Shown here: in pieces, positions 17,194 to 27,247 of the stretch
Position numbering within the stretch: position 1 is the first letter of the stretch
How the letters are laid out: each line of letters starts with the position of its first letter
Notes under the pieces: model-generated
Database searches by the model: none
Told to the model about the DNA's origin: nothing
The model's input: the letters and a program-made list of their open reading frames with translations, nothing else
Position numbers and translations under genes: made by a program
From: JAAYCI01 sp964371725
GTDB lineage: Bacteria > Bacillota > Clostridia > Oscillospirales > Ruminococcaceae
Length of the DNA: 64,000 bases
Assembly: GCA_964371725.1 (NCBI GenBank)
Contig: CAYJNQ010000004.1
Coordinates: forward strand, 1 to 64,000
Reading direction: 5' to 3'

Positions 17194-17991
17194 CAGATCA
17201 CCCCCTCCATGTTTTGGTCGTCAAATCCCCCGGTAAAGCTCATGATGAGCAACACAATCACCATAAGCACCAAGCTCATGGCACTGCCGAGGTGGGGGTT
17301 GTAGCTGTTGCCTAAGAATTGTGCCTCGATGAGGTCGCCGATGAGCCACATATCTCCCCCACCCAGCATTTTGCTGATGATAAACGTGGACACACTGGGC
17401 ACAAACACCATGGTGATGCCTGTGCGTATGCCATTTTTTGAAAGCGGTAACACAACACGCAGAAACTTTTGCATAACCCCGGCGCCAAGGTCATCGGCAG
17501 CTTCCAGTACACTGCCGTCGATTTTCAACATAGCATTGTAAAGCGGCAAAATCATAAAAGGCAAATAGTTATACACCATGCCCAGCACAATGGCTCCATT
17601 TGTGTTGATCATGGCAAAGGGGCCAATGCCAAACAAACCTAAAAAACGATTGATGAGGCCGGTGTTTTCCAAAAGACTCATCCAAGAATAAGTGCGAAGA
17701 AGAAAATTCATCCACATGGGCAACATCACAAGCATGAGCAAAATGCCTTGTTGGCCTGCACGAAGACGGCTGAGTAGATAGGAGATGGGAAAGCCGAGAA
17801 CCAGGCAAATCACCGTGGCCACAACGGCCAAAGCCAAAGAAAGCACAAGCACCATGGAATAGTTGCCGAGATGCAGAATGTTGGCAATGGTAAAGGCGCC
17901 ATTCGCATCTGTTAACGCAAAATAGACAACCAACCCCAGCGGAATCACGGTGAATAACAACATCCACAAAATGTAGGGTACCGCTGTTGAT

Positions 17992-18008
<17 letters not shown>
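17193..18008 (-). CDS. potB: Polyamine ABC transporter permease PotB
   Basis: A 271-residue permease partner of PotC with six helices, the segment NFLLRTYSWMSLLENTG typical of PotB, and the EAA loop LEAADDLGAGVMQKFLRVVLP. The start ATG at 18008 lies within the 3' end of potA, with GAGGAGAG just upstream. Confidence 0.95.
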
Positions 18009-19062
<1,054 letters not shown>

Positions 19063-19142
19063 ATTCCACCTCCAAGTCTTCTGTCTACCTTTTTTCTTTC
19101 TGCTATTCGGCTAAAAAGCCCCTTGCAAAAGGTTTCATCTAT

Positions 19143-19172
19143 ACTATATCGGAAAACGAAACACACTGTCAA
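19143..19172 (-). promoter_or_regulatory. Promoter of potABCD
   Basis: On the minus strand TTGACA (19167-19172), an 18-base spacer and TATAGT (19143-19148), about 80 bases before the potA ATG. The 5' leader contains no obvious riboswitch. Confidence 0.75.
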
Positions 19173-19316
19173 GTGATATGGCTTTTCAGTAGAAAAATCG
19201 CGTTTAAAGTTGTGTGAACCGTAATGAAGCACAACCCTCCTTTTTGTTCCCGGTTCCTTTTTACCCCAATGGACAAACCACTCGAACACCAAAAAACACC
19301 ACCTGTGCAAAAAACC

Positions 19317-19345
19317 GAGACAACAGCCGTAAGCTGTGCTATGCT
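19317..19345 (+). promoter_or_regulatory. Candidate extended -10 promoter of the LytTR gene
   Basis: GAGACA (19317-19322), a 17-base spacer and TATGCT (19340-19345) preceded by TG at 19337-19338. It would start transcription a few bases before the ribosome site AAAGGAGG. The rest of the potA-lytTR gap (19173-19316) shows nothing else that I can name. Confidence 0.45.
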
Positions 19346-19370
19346 CAGTGTATAGAAAGGAGGCGTGCTT

Positions 19371-19814
19371 GTGAAAATCATTCTGGAGGATGCAAAGAAT
19401 GAAGAAATACAAATTACCGTCAAGGGAGACATCACCGACAGCAAGGTACAACATATTCTTGCCTTACTCAAAGACAGCACCGTGTCTTCCAAACTCATTT
19501 TGTATGAAAACGACTTAGAACAATTGGTAAACATTGCCGACATTTACTACTTTGAAACCAAAGACAGGCGCCTGTATGCCGCAACCCATGCGGCACGTTA
19601 TGTGTGCAAACACACCCTTGGAGAGTTGGCCACGCTCTTTAAAAAACAGGGCATTGTACAAATTGGCAAAAGCCTTTTGGTGAATGTGCATCATGTGCAA
19701 TCTTTGCAGGCTGAATTCAGCGGAAACTATGTGGTGCACCTAGACAACGGAGCTGAATTGACGGCTTCTCGCTTTTATATGAAGGCATTTAGAAATGCCA
19801 TACTGGAGGTATAA
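19371..19814 (+). CDS. LytTR-family DNA-binding transcriptional regulator
   Basis: A 147-residue one-domain regulator without a receiver domain. The C-terminal half is a LytTR DNA-binding domain: NIADIYYFETKDRRLYAA, the TLGELATLFKKQG helix, and IGKSLLVNVHHVQSLQ. Start GTG 19371 is 7 bases after AAAGGAGG; the GTG at 19365 is too close. The DUF3021 membrane gene follows after 2 bases, a conserved pair in Firmicutes in which the membrane partner usually restrains the regulator. Confidence 0.92.
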   Translation: MKIILEDAKNEEIQITVKGDITDSKVQHILALLKDSTVSSKLILYENDLEQLVNIADIYYFETKDRRLYAATHAARYVCKHTLGELATLFKKQGIVQIGKSLLVNVHHVQSLQAEFSGNYVVHLDNGAELTASRFYMKAFRNAILEV

Positions 19815-19816
19815 AC

Positions 19817-20188
19817 ATGAAACTTTTGAAATTCGTCTCGGCCGGGCTATCTATCGGCTTTGTATTCACCACCTTTTTTTGTCTACTCTTTATCGGCTTC
19901 AACGAGATAACCACCCAGATATTGGCCTGGTTTTTCGCGTCTGTTTTCTATGGGCTTTTCACCCTTATCTTTGAAATCAAAACCCTGAAATTGATGCATG
20001 CCAGCCTTTTGCACTATGGCCTTTGTCTTACTGTTACCGGTGTGAACATCTATTTGTTTTACCGTGATTACCTGGGCTCTGTGCTGTTGAGCTTCACACT
20101 GAGCTATTTGGTTATTTACCTGGTTATGTGGCAAGTTGAAAAACAAAAAATAAAAAAACTGAATTTAAAATTACGCGAAAAATTGTAG
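19817..20188 (+). CDS. DUF3021 family membrane protein
   Basis: A 123-residue protein with four hydrophobic helices and a short basic C-terminal tail, the size and shape of DUF3021 proteins that accompany LytTR regulators. It probably acts as a membrane inhibitor or sensor for the regulator encoded immediately upstream; this is inferred from the pairing, not from a motif. Its transcript ends at the hairpin at 20264-20300. Confidence 0.8.
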   Translation: MKLLKFVSAGLSIGFVFTTFFCLLFIGFNEITTQILAWFFASVFYGLFTLIFEIKTLKLMHASLLHYGLCLTVTGVNIYLFYRDYLGSVLLSFTLSYLVIYLVMWQVEKQKIKKLNLKLREKL

Positions 20189-20263
20189 AGACACAAATCG
20201 CATCAAGAAAGCTGCCGATAAAGATGAAATGGCACCCGCCATAGGATAGGCATACGATACAGT

Positions 20264-20300
20264 AAGAAAGGCCTTGGGGCACCGCCCCAAGGCCTTTCTT
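20264..20300. terminator. Bidirectional terminator hairpin
   Basis: Perfect 17-bp inverted repeat AAGAAAGGCCTTGGGGC around ACC, placed between the convergent DUF3021 gene and the ABC permease gene. The outer AAGAAAG/CTTTCTT pairs give a weak U tract in both directions. Confidence 0.85.
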
Positions 20301-20316
20301 GGTTAAAGACCGTTTG

Positions 20317-22872
20317 TTACACCTCTTGCAAACGCTCCACAATGGATTTTCTTTTTGCAAGGCGATACATCAAAAGCGGCAACACGCCGCAAACAACAAA
20401 GAGCAGCGGCAGGGAAACCGCGAGTGGAAACAGGGTGAAATGATAGCGAAAAAACCATATTTGGCCGGCCAAAGCGTTTGTGAGCACATAGGAAAGCAGT
20501 TTGCCTACACTGATGGTAAGCATACTCGCCAGCACCGCATAGAAGCCTCCCTCGCACACGAGCATGTGCAAAAGCCAAGTCTTTGTCATGCCAATGCTTT
20601 GCAGCACGGCAAACTCACGCTTTCTGGCATCCACAGACATCACAAGCATATTCACAAAATTCAAAACACCCACAAGGGCCAAAATGAAACTGAGCATGCC
20701 GCCGGCCACAAGATACGTGCTTTGCACGCCCTCAAACTCCTCCACCAAAAGAGCTTTGGAGCTATATTGCAAATCGGGATTCACATTTTCGGTGTAGTTT
20801 TCAAGAAAGGCCTCGGTTTCGGCCATATATTCTTCATCCACATCAAAGGCCAGCAGCATCGGGTTTGTCTCCCCCATCATGCTTCGGTATTCGCTTTCGG
20901 GCAAAGTGAATTCAATTTCACCAAATTGAATGTAGGAATCAAGGGCCCCCGCGGGTGAACCGATGGCCAACACCTCGTACTCTTTGCTGTTCCCATTTTC
21001 AAAGGTGAGCGTCACCTTGTCGCCAGGCAGGTAGTAGGGGTCCTCCCCGCTGGTAAAAAACGAGGAGACGAACACATAATCGCCACTGTGAAATTTTTCT
21101 GTGTCCAGCGAATCGCCCAGGGGCAAATCCATCGTATCGTATAGCTCTGGAGAGAGGCCGTAAATCGCCTGCCCCAAGCTCTGCTCATTTCCCAAAAGCT
21201 CCAGTGTGGGAGCATCATAAACGGGGTGTACAAAATCTGTATTTTTTTCATGATAATACTCGATGGCGCGCGTATAAGCCTCCTCGCCGAGCACGTGTGA
21301 GCCAAGGCTTATATACACCTTACCAAGGCTTTCCAGGCCCTGTAGCGCCTCTATCTCCAAAAGCGTTTCTTCTGTGATGGCTTCCTGCTCCGCATACCCT
21401 ATAGAGTTGAACTGGGAGTAATGCCCAAGCTGAAAATCCGTTACAGCGTAGTTTTCCAGGAAGACATCCAAGTCGAAACTGTTGGCAATGGTGTAGGCTG
21501 TGTCGAACACCACAATGGAAAGGCAGAGAGAAAGCACCACCAGAACGGTTTTCTTTTTGGTGCGCTTTGCGTTTTGCAAGGCCATGTGTAGGGGCGTGGC
21601 TTTTTTTGATTTTCTGTTTTTTACTTTAAAGCCTTGCGAAACACCGGAATATCGAATGGCCTCTATGGGCGAAATGCGTGAAAGGAAACGATAGGGTTTG
21701 CTCAGTGAGACAAACACTGTAATCTGTGTGAACAAGGCCGAAAACACAAAGATGGCAGGGTGCACGGAAAGCACAAAATCGTCTTTCAAAATGGTGGATT
21801 GCATGATAAAGGGCAAAAGAAAATAGGCAAGCAAAACCCCCAACAAAACCCCCAACACCATGCCGGGCAAAGAAAGAAAAAATACTTGTAAACGCAAAAT
21901 ATGGCGTAGTTGTTTGGCCGTGGTTCCCACGGTTTTAAGCTGACCGTAGAACAAAACATCGCGCGAAACCGAAATGAGGAAAATGTTGTACACAATCAAA
22001 TAGCCCGTAAGCAAAATAATCAGGCACAAAACGACCACAAGCAAAACGGCAGAAATGTCGATTTCGGCCGTGGCGTAGGCCCAGTTGACACCGGGGTCGA
22101 TGTAGGGTTCCTCAAAGCCAAGCCGCTCGCTTAGCTCTTCCATCTGTGTCTCGATGTTAAAAGAGGTGGAAAAGTTCAGGCCGGCCTGCACCATACCGGC
22201 CATATAACTTGGATCGTTCGCCGGCGCCAGCCCCTCTTCGATTTTCTGTTTGTGGGGCACCTGCCAGGCAGGCGCCACGGCCTCTTGGTATTCCTCTGAA
22301 ACATAAATCTGATTCACGGGCATGCCGGGGTCTGCCTCATATAGCCCCACCAAGGTGAATGTGTCTTCGTATTCTGCGCCGTTTGCCCGAAAATGCAAAT
22401 GAAGCTCTTCGCCAAGTACACCCGCACCGCCCAGCGCCTGTGCCACCGTGTAAGAGGTGGCCAATTCGTTTCCGCTTTGCGGCATGCGCCCCTCGCTTGG
22501 ATAGTCAAAGCCACTTTGTGCATAAAACTCGTCACTGTAAGAAAGCTCCACACCCAATTTTTTAAGGGCCTCTTCGTTCGCTTCGCCCACGATGATACGC
22601 CTGCCGATTTCCGCCACTTCTCGGTCTGCTGCAAGGTGCTCGTATTCCGATATGGTAAGATATTTATAGCCGCCGTGTGTGGTGGTGCCCACCATGTGCA
22701 TAATTTCTCTTTGCATGCTTTCCAACATACTCATGCCGGTGGTAAACACGGATGTGAACAGCACGCAGGTGAGTGTGATGGCCAAGATGGCAACGATGTT
22801 GCGCGTTTTGTTTGTTTTGAGGCTTTTTATGGCAATGCGACGAACACACGGGGCGTTGTTTACCTTAGGCAT
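20317..22872 (-). CDS. FtsX/MacB-type ABC transporter permease (two FtsX domains)
   Basis: An 851-residue permease: an N-terminal transmembrane helix (about 30-50), an extracellular domain, a three-helix FtsX block near 270-400, another helix near 450, a second large extracellular domain, and a C-terminal FtsX block. This layout is that of MacB/BceB-like exporters or mechanotransmitters, often for peptides or antibiotics. The start is within the 3' end of the ATPase gene; ATG 22872 or 22878 are both possible. It forms a complex with the ATPase and is flanked by a two-component system. Confidence 0.88.
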   Translation of the reverse strand: MPKVNNAPCVRRIAIKSLKTNKTRNIVAILAITLTCVLFTSVFTTGMSMLESMQREIMHMVGTTTHGGYKYLTISEYEHLAADREVAEIGRRIIVGEANEEALKKLGVELSYSDEFYAQSGFDYPSEGRMPQSGNELATSYTVAQALGGAGVLGEELHLHFRANGAEYEDTFTLVGLYEADPGMPVNQIYVSEEYQEAVAPAWQVPHKQKIEEGLAPANDPSYMAGMVQAGLNFSTSFNIETQMEELSERLGFEEPYIDPGVNWAYATAEIDISAVLLVVVLCLIILLTGYLIVYNIFLISVSRDVLFYGQLKTVGTTAKQLRHILRLQVFFLSLPGMVLGVLLGVLLAYFLLPFIMQSTILKDDFVLSVHPAIFVFSALFTQITVFVSLSKPYRFLSRISPIEAIRYSGVSQGFKVKNRKSKKATPLHMALQNAKRTKKKTVLVVLSLCLSIVVFDTAYTIANSFDLDVFLENYAVTDFQLGHYSQFNSIGYAEQEAITEETLLEIEALQGLESLGKVYISLGSHVLGEEAYTRAIEYYHEKNTDFVHPVYDAPTLELLGNEQSLGQAIYGLSPELYDTMDLPLGDSLDTEKFHSGDYVFVSSFFTSGEDPYYLPGDKVTLTFENGNSKEYEVLAIGSPAGALDSYIQFGEIEFTLPESEYRSMMGETNPMLLAFDVDEEYMAETEAFLENYTENVNPDLQYSSKALLVEEFEGVQSTYLVAGGMLSFILALVGVLNFVNMLVMSVDARKREFAVLQSIGMTKTWLLHMLVCEGGFYAVLASMLTISVGKLLSYVLTNALAGQIWFFRYHFTLFPLAVSLPLLFVVCGVLPLLMYRLAKRKSIVERLQEV

Positions 22873-23548
22873 CCCCATCACCACCCGACACAATTTTGCC
22901 GTCTTCAATGCGAATGATGCACTCTGCCAGCTGCGCCGCTTCCTCATTGTGGGTAATCATCACAATGGTTTGTTTGAACTTTTCGTTACACACTTTTAAA
23001 AGAGACAACACATCCTGCGAGGTTTTGCTATCTAGGTTGCCCGTGGGCTCGTCTGCCAAAACAATGGCCGGCTTTGCCGCAAGTGCCCTTGCAATGGCCA
23101 CGCGCTGTTGCTGGCCGCCCGAGAGTTGGTTTGGCAAATTGTTCAGCTTGCTTTCAAGCCCCAGGGTTTGAAGAATCTCGTTTACAAAGTGTTTGTCCGG
23201 GGCATTCCCGTCCAGCTCGATGGGCAGCACGATGTTTTCATACACGGTGAGCACGGGCACCAAATTATAACTTTGGAACACAAAGCCAATTTTACGACGG
23301 CGAAAAATGGTGCGTGCTTCATCTTTTAAAGAAAATATATCCTTGCCATCCACAAAAACTCTGCCGCTTGTGGGTGTGTCCAGCCCACCCAGCATATGCA
23401 AAAGGGTGGATTTTCCACTGCCGGAAGTGCCCACCACCGACACAAATTCGCCATGGTCCACCGAAAAATCCACGCCGTCGAGCGCATGCACGGCTGTATC
23501 TCCACTGCCGTATATTTTTTTAAGTTCCTGTGTTTTCAAAATTTCCAT
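22865..23548 (-). CDS. ABC transporter ATPase (LolD/MacB/BceA type)
   Basis: A 227-residue ATPase: Walker A VGTSGSGKSTLLHML, Q loop FVFQSYNLVPVLTVYENI, signature LSGGQQQRVAIARAL, Walker B IVLADEPTGNLD. These loops mark the MacB/LolD/BceA subfamily that pairs with FtsX-type permeases. The ATG at 23548 follows AGGAACC at about 9 bases; a longer frame to 23656 has no support. Promoter and tandem regulator-like repeats lie upstream at 23718-23755. Confidence 0.93.
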   Translation of the reverse strand: MEILKTQELKKIYGSGDTAVHALDGVDFSVDHGEFVSVVGTSGSGKSTLLHMLGGLDTPTSGRVFVDGKDIFSLKDEARTIFRRRKIGFVFQSYNLVPVLTVYENIVLPIELDGNAPDKHFVNEILQTLGLESKLNNLPNQLSGGQQQRVAIARALAAKPAIVLADEPTGNLDSKTSQDVLSLLKVCNEKFKQTIVMITHNEEAAQLAECIIRIEDGKIVSGGDGDA

Positions 23549-23717
23549 CTGCCGGGTTCCTTTCCAAAAAAGGCAGGGCGGCAAGAAGGTCCCAAGTGCT
23601 CGCACGCAAGAAACGCTGCAAAAACGCCCATATGGGATATGATTCTGCTGCGGCATTTTGCAGTTTGACGAGGCAATGGGTGCTTTGTTGCCGGCCTGAA
23701 CTGTATTGTTTGTTCAC

Positions 23718-23746
23718 AATATAGTTATACCACACCATTCTGTCCA
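23718..23746 (-). promoter_or_regulatory. Promoter of the ABC exporter genes
   Basis: On the minus strand TGGACA (23741-23746), a 17-base spacer and TATATT (23718-23723), about 165 bases upstream of the ATPase ATG. The -35 box lies inside the first of two direct repeats (23739-23744 and 23750-23755). Confidence 0.6.
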
Positions 23747-23755
23747 GAATCTGTC
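23739..23755 (-). promoter_or_regulatory. Direct repeat at the -35 of the ABC promoter, candidate response-regulator site
   Basis: On the minus strand GACAGA occurs twice with an 11-base period (23750-23755 and 23739-23744). OmpR-family regulators commonly bind direct repeats with one-turn spacing near -35, and an OmpR-type regulator is encoded 830 bases upstream. A related CTGTCA-AAA-CTGTTA repeat lies about 20 bases farther upstream. Confidence 0.4.
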
Positions 23756-23824
23756 TGAAGCACTTTCCATTCTAACAGTTTTGACAGATTTTCGGGCCTT
23801 TTTCATAGGAAAGTATTTTCACAT

Positions 23825-24622
23825 TCAAGCCTTTGGCAAAAACACGGAAAAGGTAGAGCCTTGCCCCGGTGCAGATTGCAAGCGGATATACCCACCCTGA
23901 CGCACCACAATCTCTCTGGAAAGATGCAGCCCAAGCCCCACGCCCTCGCTGTCTTTGGCGTTTTCTGCACGGTAGAACCGCTGAAATACCTTGGCAGCCT
24001 CCCCCTCGGCAATGCCCATGCCGTTGTCTTGCACATCCAGTTTACAAAACAACTCATATTCGCGCACAGAAACCGTAATTTCGCTTGCACCGTATTTCTG
24101 TGCGTTGTCCAAAAGGTTGCAAACGGCTTCGTGTGTCCATTTGAGGTCGTAGCACGCCTGCGCCTTGCAAGCCTTCACACAAACATCTGCAAAACTCTCT
24201 TGCAAGCCACACAGCAAAATATGCAAGCTTTGCCGTTTGGGCTTTGGTGCAATGATACCGTTTTCCAACCGTGATAACTTCACAAGGGAACTCACCAAAA
24301 ATTGCAGCTTTTCCGTTTGTTGTTTGAGCTGCAAGCCATAACGCTCTTTTTCTGCTTCACTATCACATTCCAAAAGAAGCTCCGTATAAAGCAAAATGGA
24401 GGAAAGGGGTGTTTTGGTTTGGTGCGAAATGTCTGAAACCAGCTCGTTTATGCGTGCTTTTTCTTCTTCCAACTGCTGTTTGTGCGTGTGGCTTTGCAGC
24501 AAAATTCGGTGTAGTTTGCTCTCCATTTGCGAGGCTGTGCTCTCATCAAAACCGCTTTCAATGGGCCTGGCGCTCAACGCATTATCAAGCATAGCATTCA
24601 GGCGTTTTTCCGTTTTGCTCAT
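23825..24622 (-). CDS. Cytosolic sensor histidine kinase
   Basis: A 265-residue kinase with no transmembrane helix or recognised input domain: an N-terminal coiled-coil-like helix (about 30-65), H box VSDISHQTKTPLSS (His67), N box NLLDNAQKYG, G1 DNGMGI and G2 GVGLGLHLSREI. It presumably phosphorylates the response regulator encoded just before it; the genes overlap by 38 bases. Lack of a sensor suggests that it takes its signal from the adjacent ABC permease, as Bce-type kinases do; this is inference. ATG 24622 has GGGAAGTG upstream. Confidence 0.9.
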   Translation of the reverse strand: MSKTEKRLNAMLDNALSARPIESGFDESTASQMESKLHRILLQSHTHKQQLEEEKARINELVSDISHQTKTPLSSILLYTELLLECDSEAEKERYGLQLKQQTEKLQFLVSSLVKLSRLENGIIAPKPKRQSLHILLCGLQESFADVCVKACKAQACYDLKWTHEAVCNLLDNAQKYGASEITVSVREYELFCKLDVQDNGMGIAEGEAAKVFQRFYRAENAKDSEGVGLGLHLSREIVVRQGGYIRLQSAPGQGSTFSVFLPKA

Positions 24623-25283
24623 TTTGTTTCACTTCCCATCGATAGCCAATTCCATACACCGTTTTAATTGGGTTGTCCTTTCCCAGTTTGGCCCGTAACC
24701 GTTTCACTGTCACGGAAAGGGCATTTTCGTCCACATAAGCGGCCTCCTGCGGCCAAATAAAATCCACAAGGCTTGTCCGTTTCAGGGTAATCCCCTTGTT
24801 CTCTATCAGCACTTTCAGCAATTTTTGCTCTGTTTTGGAAAGCTCTACGGCACAATTTTGCACCGTGAATTCCATTTTATCAAAATCGAAACGAAAGTTA
24901 TCTTGGCAAAAAAACAAAGGTGCGCCCTCGCTGCGCAAGCGTGCGTTCACCCTTGCGCGCAAAATAGCAAGGCTAAATGGTTTTGTGATGTAATCGTCTG
25001 CGCCACTTTCCAGCCCCAGCACCACATCACTCTCTGTATCGTTGGCCGTGAGCAAAATAACGGAAACGACGCCTCTCGCTTTGATTTCCCGAAGCAGGTC
25101 AAGACCGCTTCCATCGGGCAGCCCGATGTCTAAAATAAGCAAATCCATCTCTATGCTTTGCAGCTGTGCACGGGCCTGTCTGCAAGTATTCGCTGTGAAA
25201 ACAGCTAGATTTGGCGTTTGTAAGGCCATGGCAATGCCCCGGCATAGGCTACGGTCGTCTTCTACAACCAGTATGTTTTTCAT
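24585..25283 (-). CDS. OmpR/PhoB-family response regulator
   Basis: A 232-residue DNA-binding response regulator. The receiver domain begins MKNILVVEDD; the phospho-acceptor is Asp52 in LLILDIGLPDGSG, with LLTAND and the KPF switch residue. A winged-helix output domain follows (VELSKTEQKLLKVLIEN, then ENALSVTVKRLRAKLG and VYGIGYRW). ATG 25283 is chosen over the longer frame because AAAGGGACT precedes it. It likely controls the ABC exporter promoter. Confidence 0.95.
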   Translation of the reverse strand: MKNILVVEDDRSLCRGIAMALQTPNLAVFTANTCRQARAQLQSIEMDLLILDIGLPDGSGLDLLREIKARGVVSVILLTANDTESDVVLGLESGADDYITKPFSLAILRARVNARLRSEGAPLFFCQDNFRFDFDKMEFTVQNCAVELSKTEQKLLKVLIENKGITLKRTSLVDFIWPQEAAYVDENALSVTVKRLRAKLGKDNPIKTVYGIGYRWEVKQNEQNGKTPECYA

Positions 25284-25336
25284 AGTCCCTTTCATTTTTA
25301 CCTTTTTCAAACAACCCCAGATCGTGCCGGCACCCT

Positions 25337-25948
25337 CTAGGGCACCTTGAGCCAAGAAACAGAATGCCGGATATATTGCTTCATCAGCATTCTGAACATT
25401 TCCTTTTCCATGTCGCCCTCACATTTCTGGCGCACACCCTCTCGAAGGCCGGCGTACATGGCTTTTGCCACCATGCCGGCCACCATACCCAATTGTTCCC
25501 CTGTTTGTACGAAAGAGGGCTTTGACACCAAAAGCACCTGATGCATCAAATAGATAAGCCTTTGGCTTTGCACTTCATTGATTTTTTCATCGTTTATGAT
25601 GATGTACATCTCTTGCTTGTATTGGGCTTGCGCCTCTACCAGAATGTCCACCCATGCTTCCAGCACCCTGTCGAGGGCATTTTCATCCATGTTTTTAAGG
25701 TTTTCGCCCTCCATGGTGCCGGATGTCATAAACGTGTCAAAAGCGGAGAGGTGATTCAAAACCGGTGATATCACCGCTGTGGCCAGTTCCTCTTTGCTTT
25801 TATAATAACGATACAAATTGCCCACGGTCATCTCTGCCTTGTCGGCAATAACACGCATGGAAGCCCCTTCCATGCCGTTTTTCACAAATTCGCCTTTGGC
25901 GCTTTCCAAAATCTTTTTCCTTTGGCTTTCCTTCAATACCTGTGCCAT
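25337..25948 (-). CDS. TetR-family transcriptional regulator
   Basis: A 203-residue repressor. The N-terminal helix-turn-helix spans about residues 10-55 (KKILESAKGEFVKNG, MRVIADKAEMTVGNLYRYY), and the C-terminal ligand domain is variable. It reads toward the two-component genes, 53 bases ahead of the response regulator, and could be the first gene of that unit. Its promoter (25995-26023) is bracketed by an inverted repeat, suggesting autorepression and possibly control of the divergent dehydrogenase gene. Confidence 0.92.
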   Translation of the reverse strand: MAQVLKESQRKKILESAKGEFVKNGMEGASMRVIADKAEMTVGNLYRYYKSKEELATAVISPVLNHLSAFDTFMTSGTMEGENLKNMDENALDRVLEAWVDILVEAQAQYKQEMYIIINDEKINEVQSQRLIYLMHQVLLVSKPSFVQTGEQLGMVAGMVAKAMYAGLREGVRQKCEGDMEKEMFRMLMKQYIRHSVSWLKVP

Positions 25949-25978
25949 ATCTCCACCTGCTGATCATTTTATAAAATA

Positions 25979-26036
25979 GACGGACGTTCATTGTATTATA
26001 ACTCCAATACCCCTTTCAGTCAAGTGCATGTCCGTC
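25979..26036 (-). promoter_or_regulatory. TetR-gene promoter bracketed by an inverted repeat
   Basis: On the minus strand TTGACT (26018-26023), a 17-base spacer and TATAAT (25995-26000). The 7-base arms GACGGAC (25979-25985) and GTCCGTC (26030-26036) face each other just outside the promoter, and look like paired operator half-sites or two related operators. Confidence 0.65.
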
Positions 26037-26059
26037 GCGCTTTATTTTACCAAACTCCA

Positions 26060-26088
26060 TTGACTTTGCCCAAAAAAATAATTATGAT
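26060..26088 (+). promoter_or_regulatory. Promoter of the dehydrogenase-like gene
   Basis: TTGACT (26060-26065), a 17-base spacer and TATGAT (26083-26088), 46 bases before the ATG at 26134 and divergent from the TetR promoter, whose upstream operator arm is 24 bases away. Confidence 0.75.
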
Positions 26089-26133
26089 ATGAGTAGTTCT
26101 TTTGAGCACATCAAAATACGGGAGGCTTTACAC

Positions 26134-27222
26134 ATGAATTCCAAAATCAAGGTTGCCCAGTACGGTTGTGGAAAGATGAGCCGATGGCTCATGCGCTATG
26201 CCATTGAAAAAGGCTGCGAGCTTGTGGCCGCTTTTGATATGAACCCCTCTGTTATTGGCAAAGATGTTGGCAAAATCATCGCCGATGACTACCCCGAAGT
26301 GGGGGTATACGTGTCGGCCGCCGAAAAGGCAGAGGCCATTTTACAGGAAACAAAACCGGACGTATGCATCATTGCCACGCGCAGCACCGTGGCGGAATTG
26401 GAAGACATCTTCACCATTTGTGCTAAGCTTGGCATCAACGCCATCACCACCTGTGAAGAGGCCTTGTATCCGTGGAACTCTTCACCTGCCCTCACGCAAA
26501 AGCTGGATGCACTTGCCAAAAACGGCGGCTGTACGCTCACCGGTGTGGGCTACTGCGATTTGTACTGGGGAACGATGGTGACAAACCTGGCCGGTTCCTC
26601 CTTCAAAATCGACAAAATCAAGGGCAGCAGCTGGTACAACGTGGAAGACTATGGCATCGCCCTTGCCGAAGGACATGGCGCGGGGCTTTCGCACGAGGAA
26701 TTCGAAGAGAAGATTGCCACCTACAACCACCATTCCTCAAAAGACATCCAGGCCGCCGTGGAAAGCGGAGAATATGTGCCCTCTTACATGTGGAACCAAA
26801 ACGGCTGGCTGTGCAGCAAACTCGGCCTCACCGTCACTTCGCAAACACAGCAGTGTTTCCCCTGCACACACAGTGAGGACCTCGCCTCGGAAACTTTGGG
26901 GCTTACCATCAAGGCCGGTATGCCCACGGGCATGCGTGCCGTTGTAACCACCGAAACCGCAGAGGGCATCACCTTAGAAACCGAGTGTGTGGGCAAGGTG
27001 TTTTCCCCCGAGGAGTTCGATAAAAATGAGTGGAGCCTTTGCGGCGAACCCAATACAACAGCCATTGTGAACAAACCCGCCACGGTGGAGCTTACCTGTG
27101 CAACGCTTGTTAACCGCATTCCCCAGCTTATTGACGCACCGGCCGGCTATGTGAGCACTGACGGGTTCCCCTACAACCTTTTCCCTGTGAAGCCACTTCA
27201 TGAGTATGTAACCACAAAATAG
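26134..27222 (+). CDS. NAD(P)-dependent amine dehydrogenase, 2,4-diaminopentanoate dehydrogenase / DapB-like
   Basis: A 362-residue oxidoreductase. An N-terminal Rossmann fold (KIKVAQYGCGKMSRWLM) is followed by CIIATRS, ITTCEEALYPWNSSP and the GVGYCDLYWG region, all characteristic of the clostridial group annotated as dihydrodipicolinate-reductase-like or 2,4-diaminopentanoate dehydrogenase. That enzyme deaminates 2,4-diaminopentanoate in ornithine fermentation, but the other ornithine genes (oraE, ortA) are not in this window, so the substrate is open. ATG 26134 follows GGGAGG at 8 bases. Confidence 0.72.
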   Translation: MNSKIKVAQYGCGKMSRWLMRYAIEKGCELVAAFDMNPSVIGKDVGKIIADDYPEVGVYVSAAEKAEAILQETKPDVCIIATRSTVAELEDIFTICAKLGINAITTCEEALYPWNSSPALTQKLDALAKNGGCTLTGVGYCDLYWGTMVTNLAGSSFKIDKIKGSSWYNVEDYGIALAEGHGAGLSHEEFEEKIATYNHHSSKDIQAAVESGEYVPSYMWNQNGWLCSKLGLTVTSQTQQCFPCTHSEDLASETLGLTIKAGMPTGMRAVVTTETAEGITLETECVGKVFSPEEFDKNEWSLCGEPNTTAIVNKPATVELTCATLVNRIPQLIDAPAGYVSTDGFPYNLFPVKPLHEYVTTK

Positions 27223-27247
27223 ATTTTTAAAAAAAGAGGCAACATTT

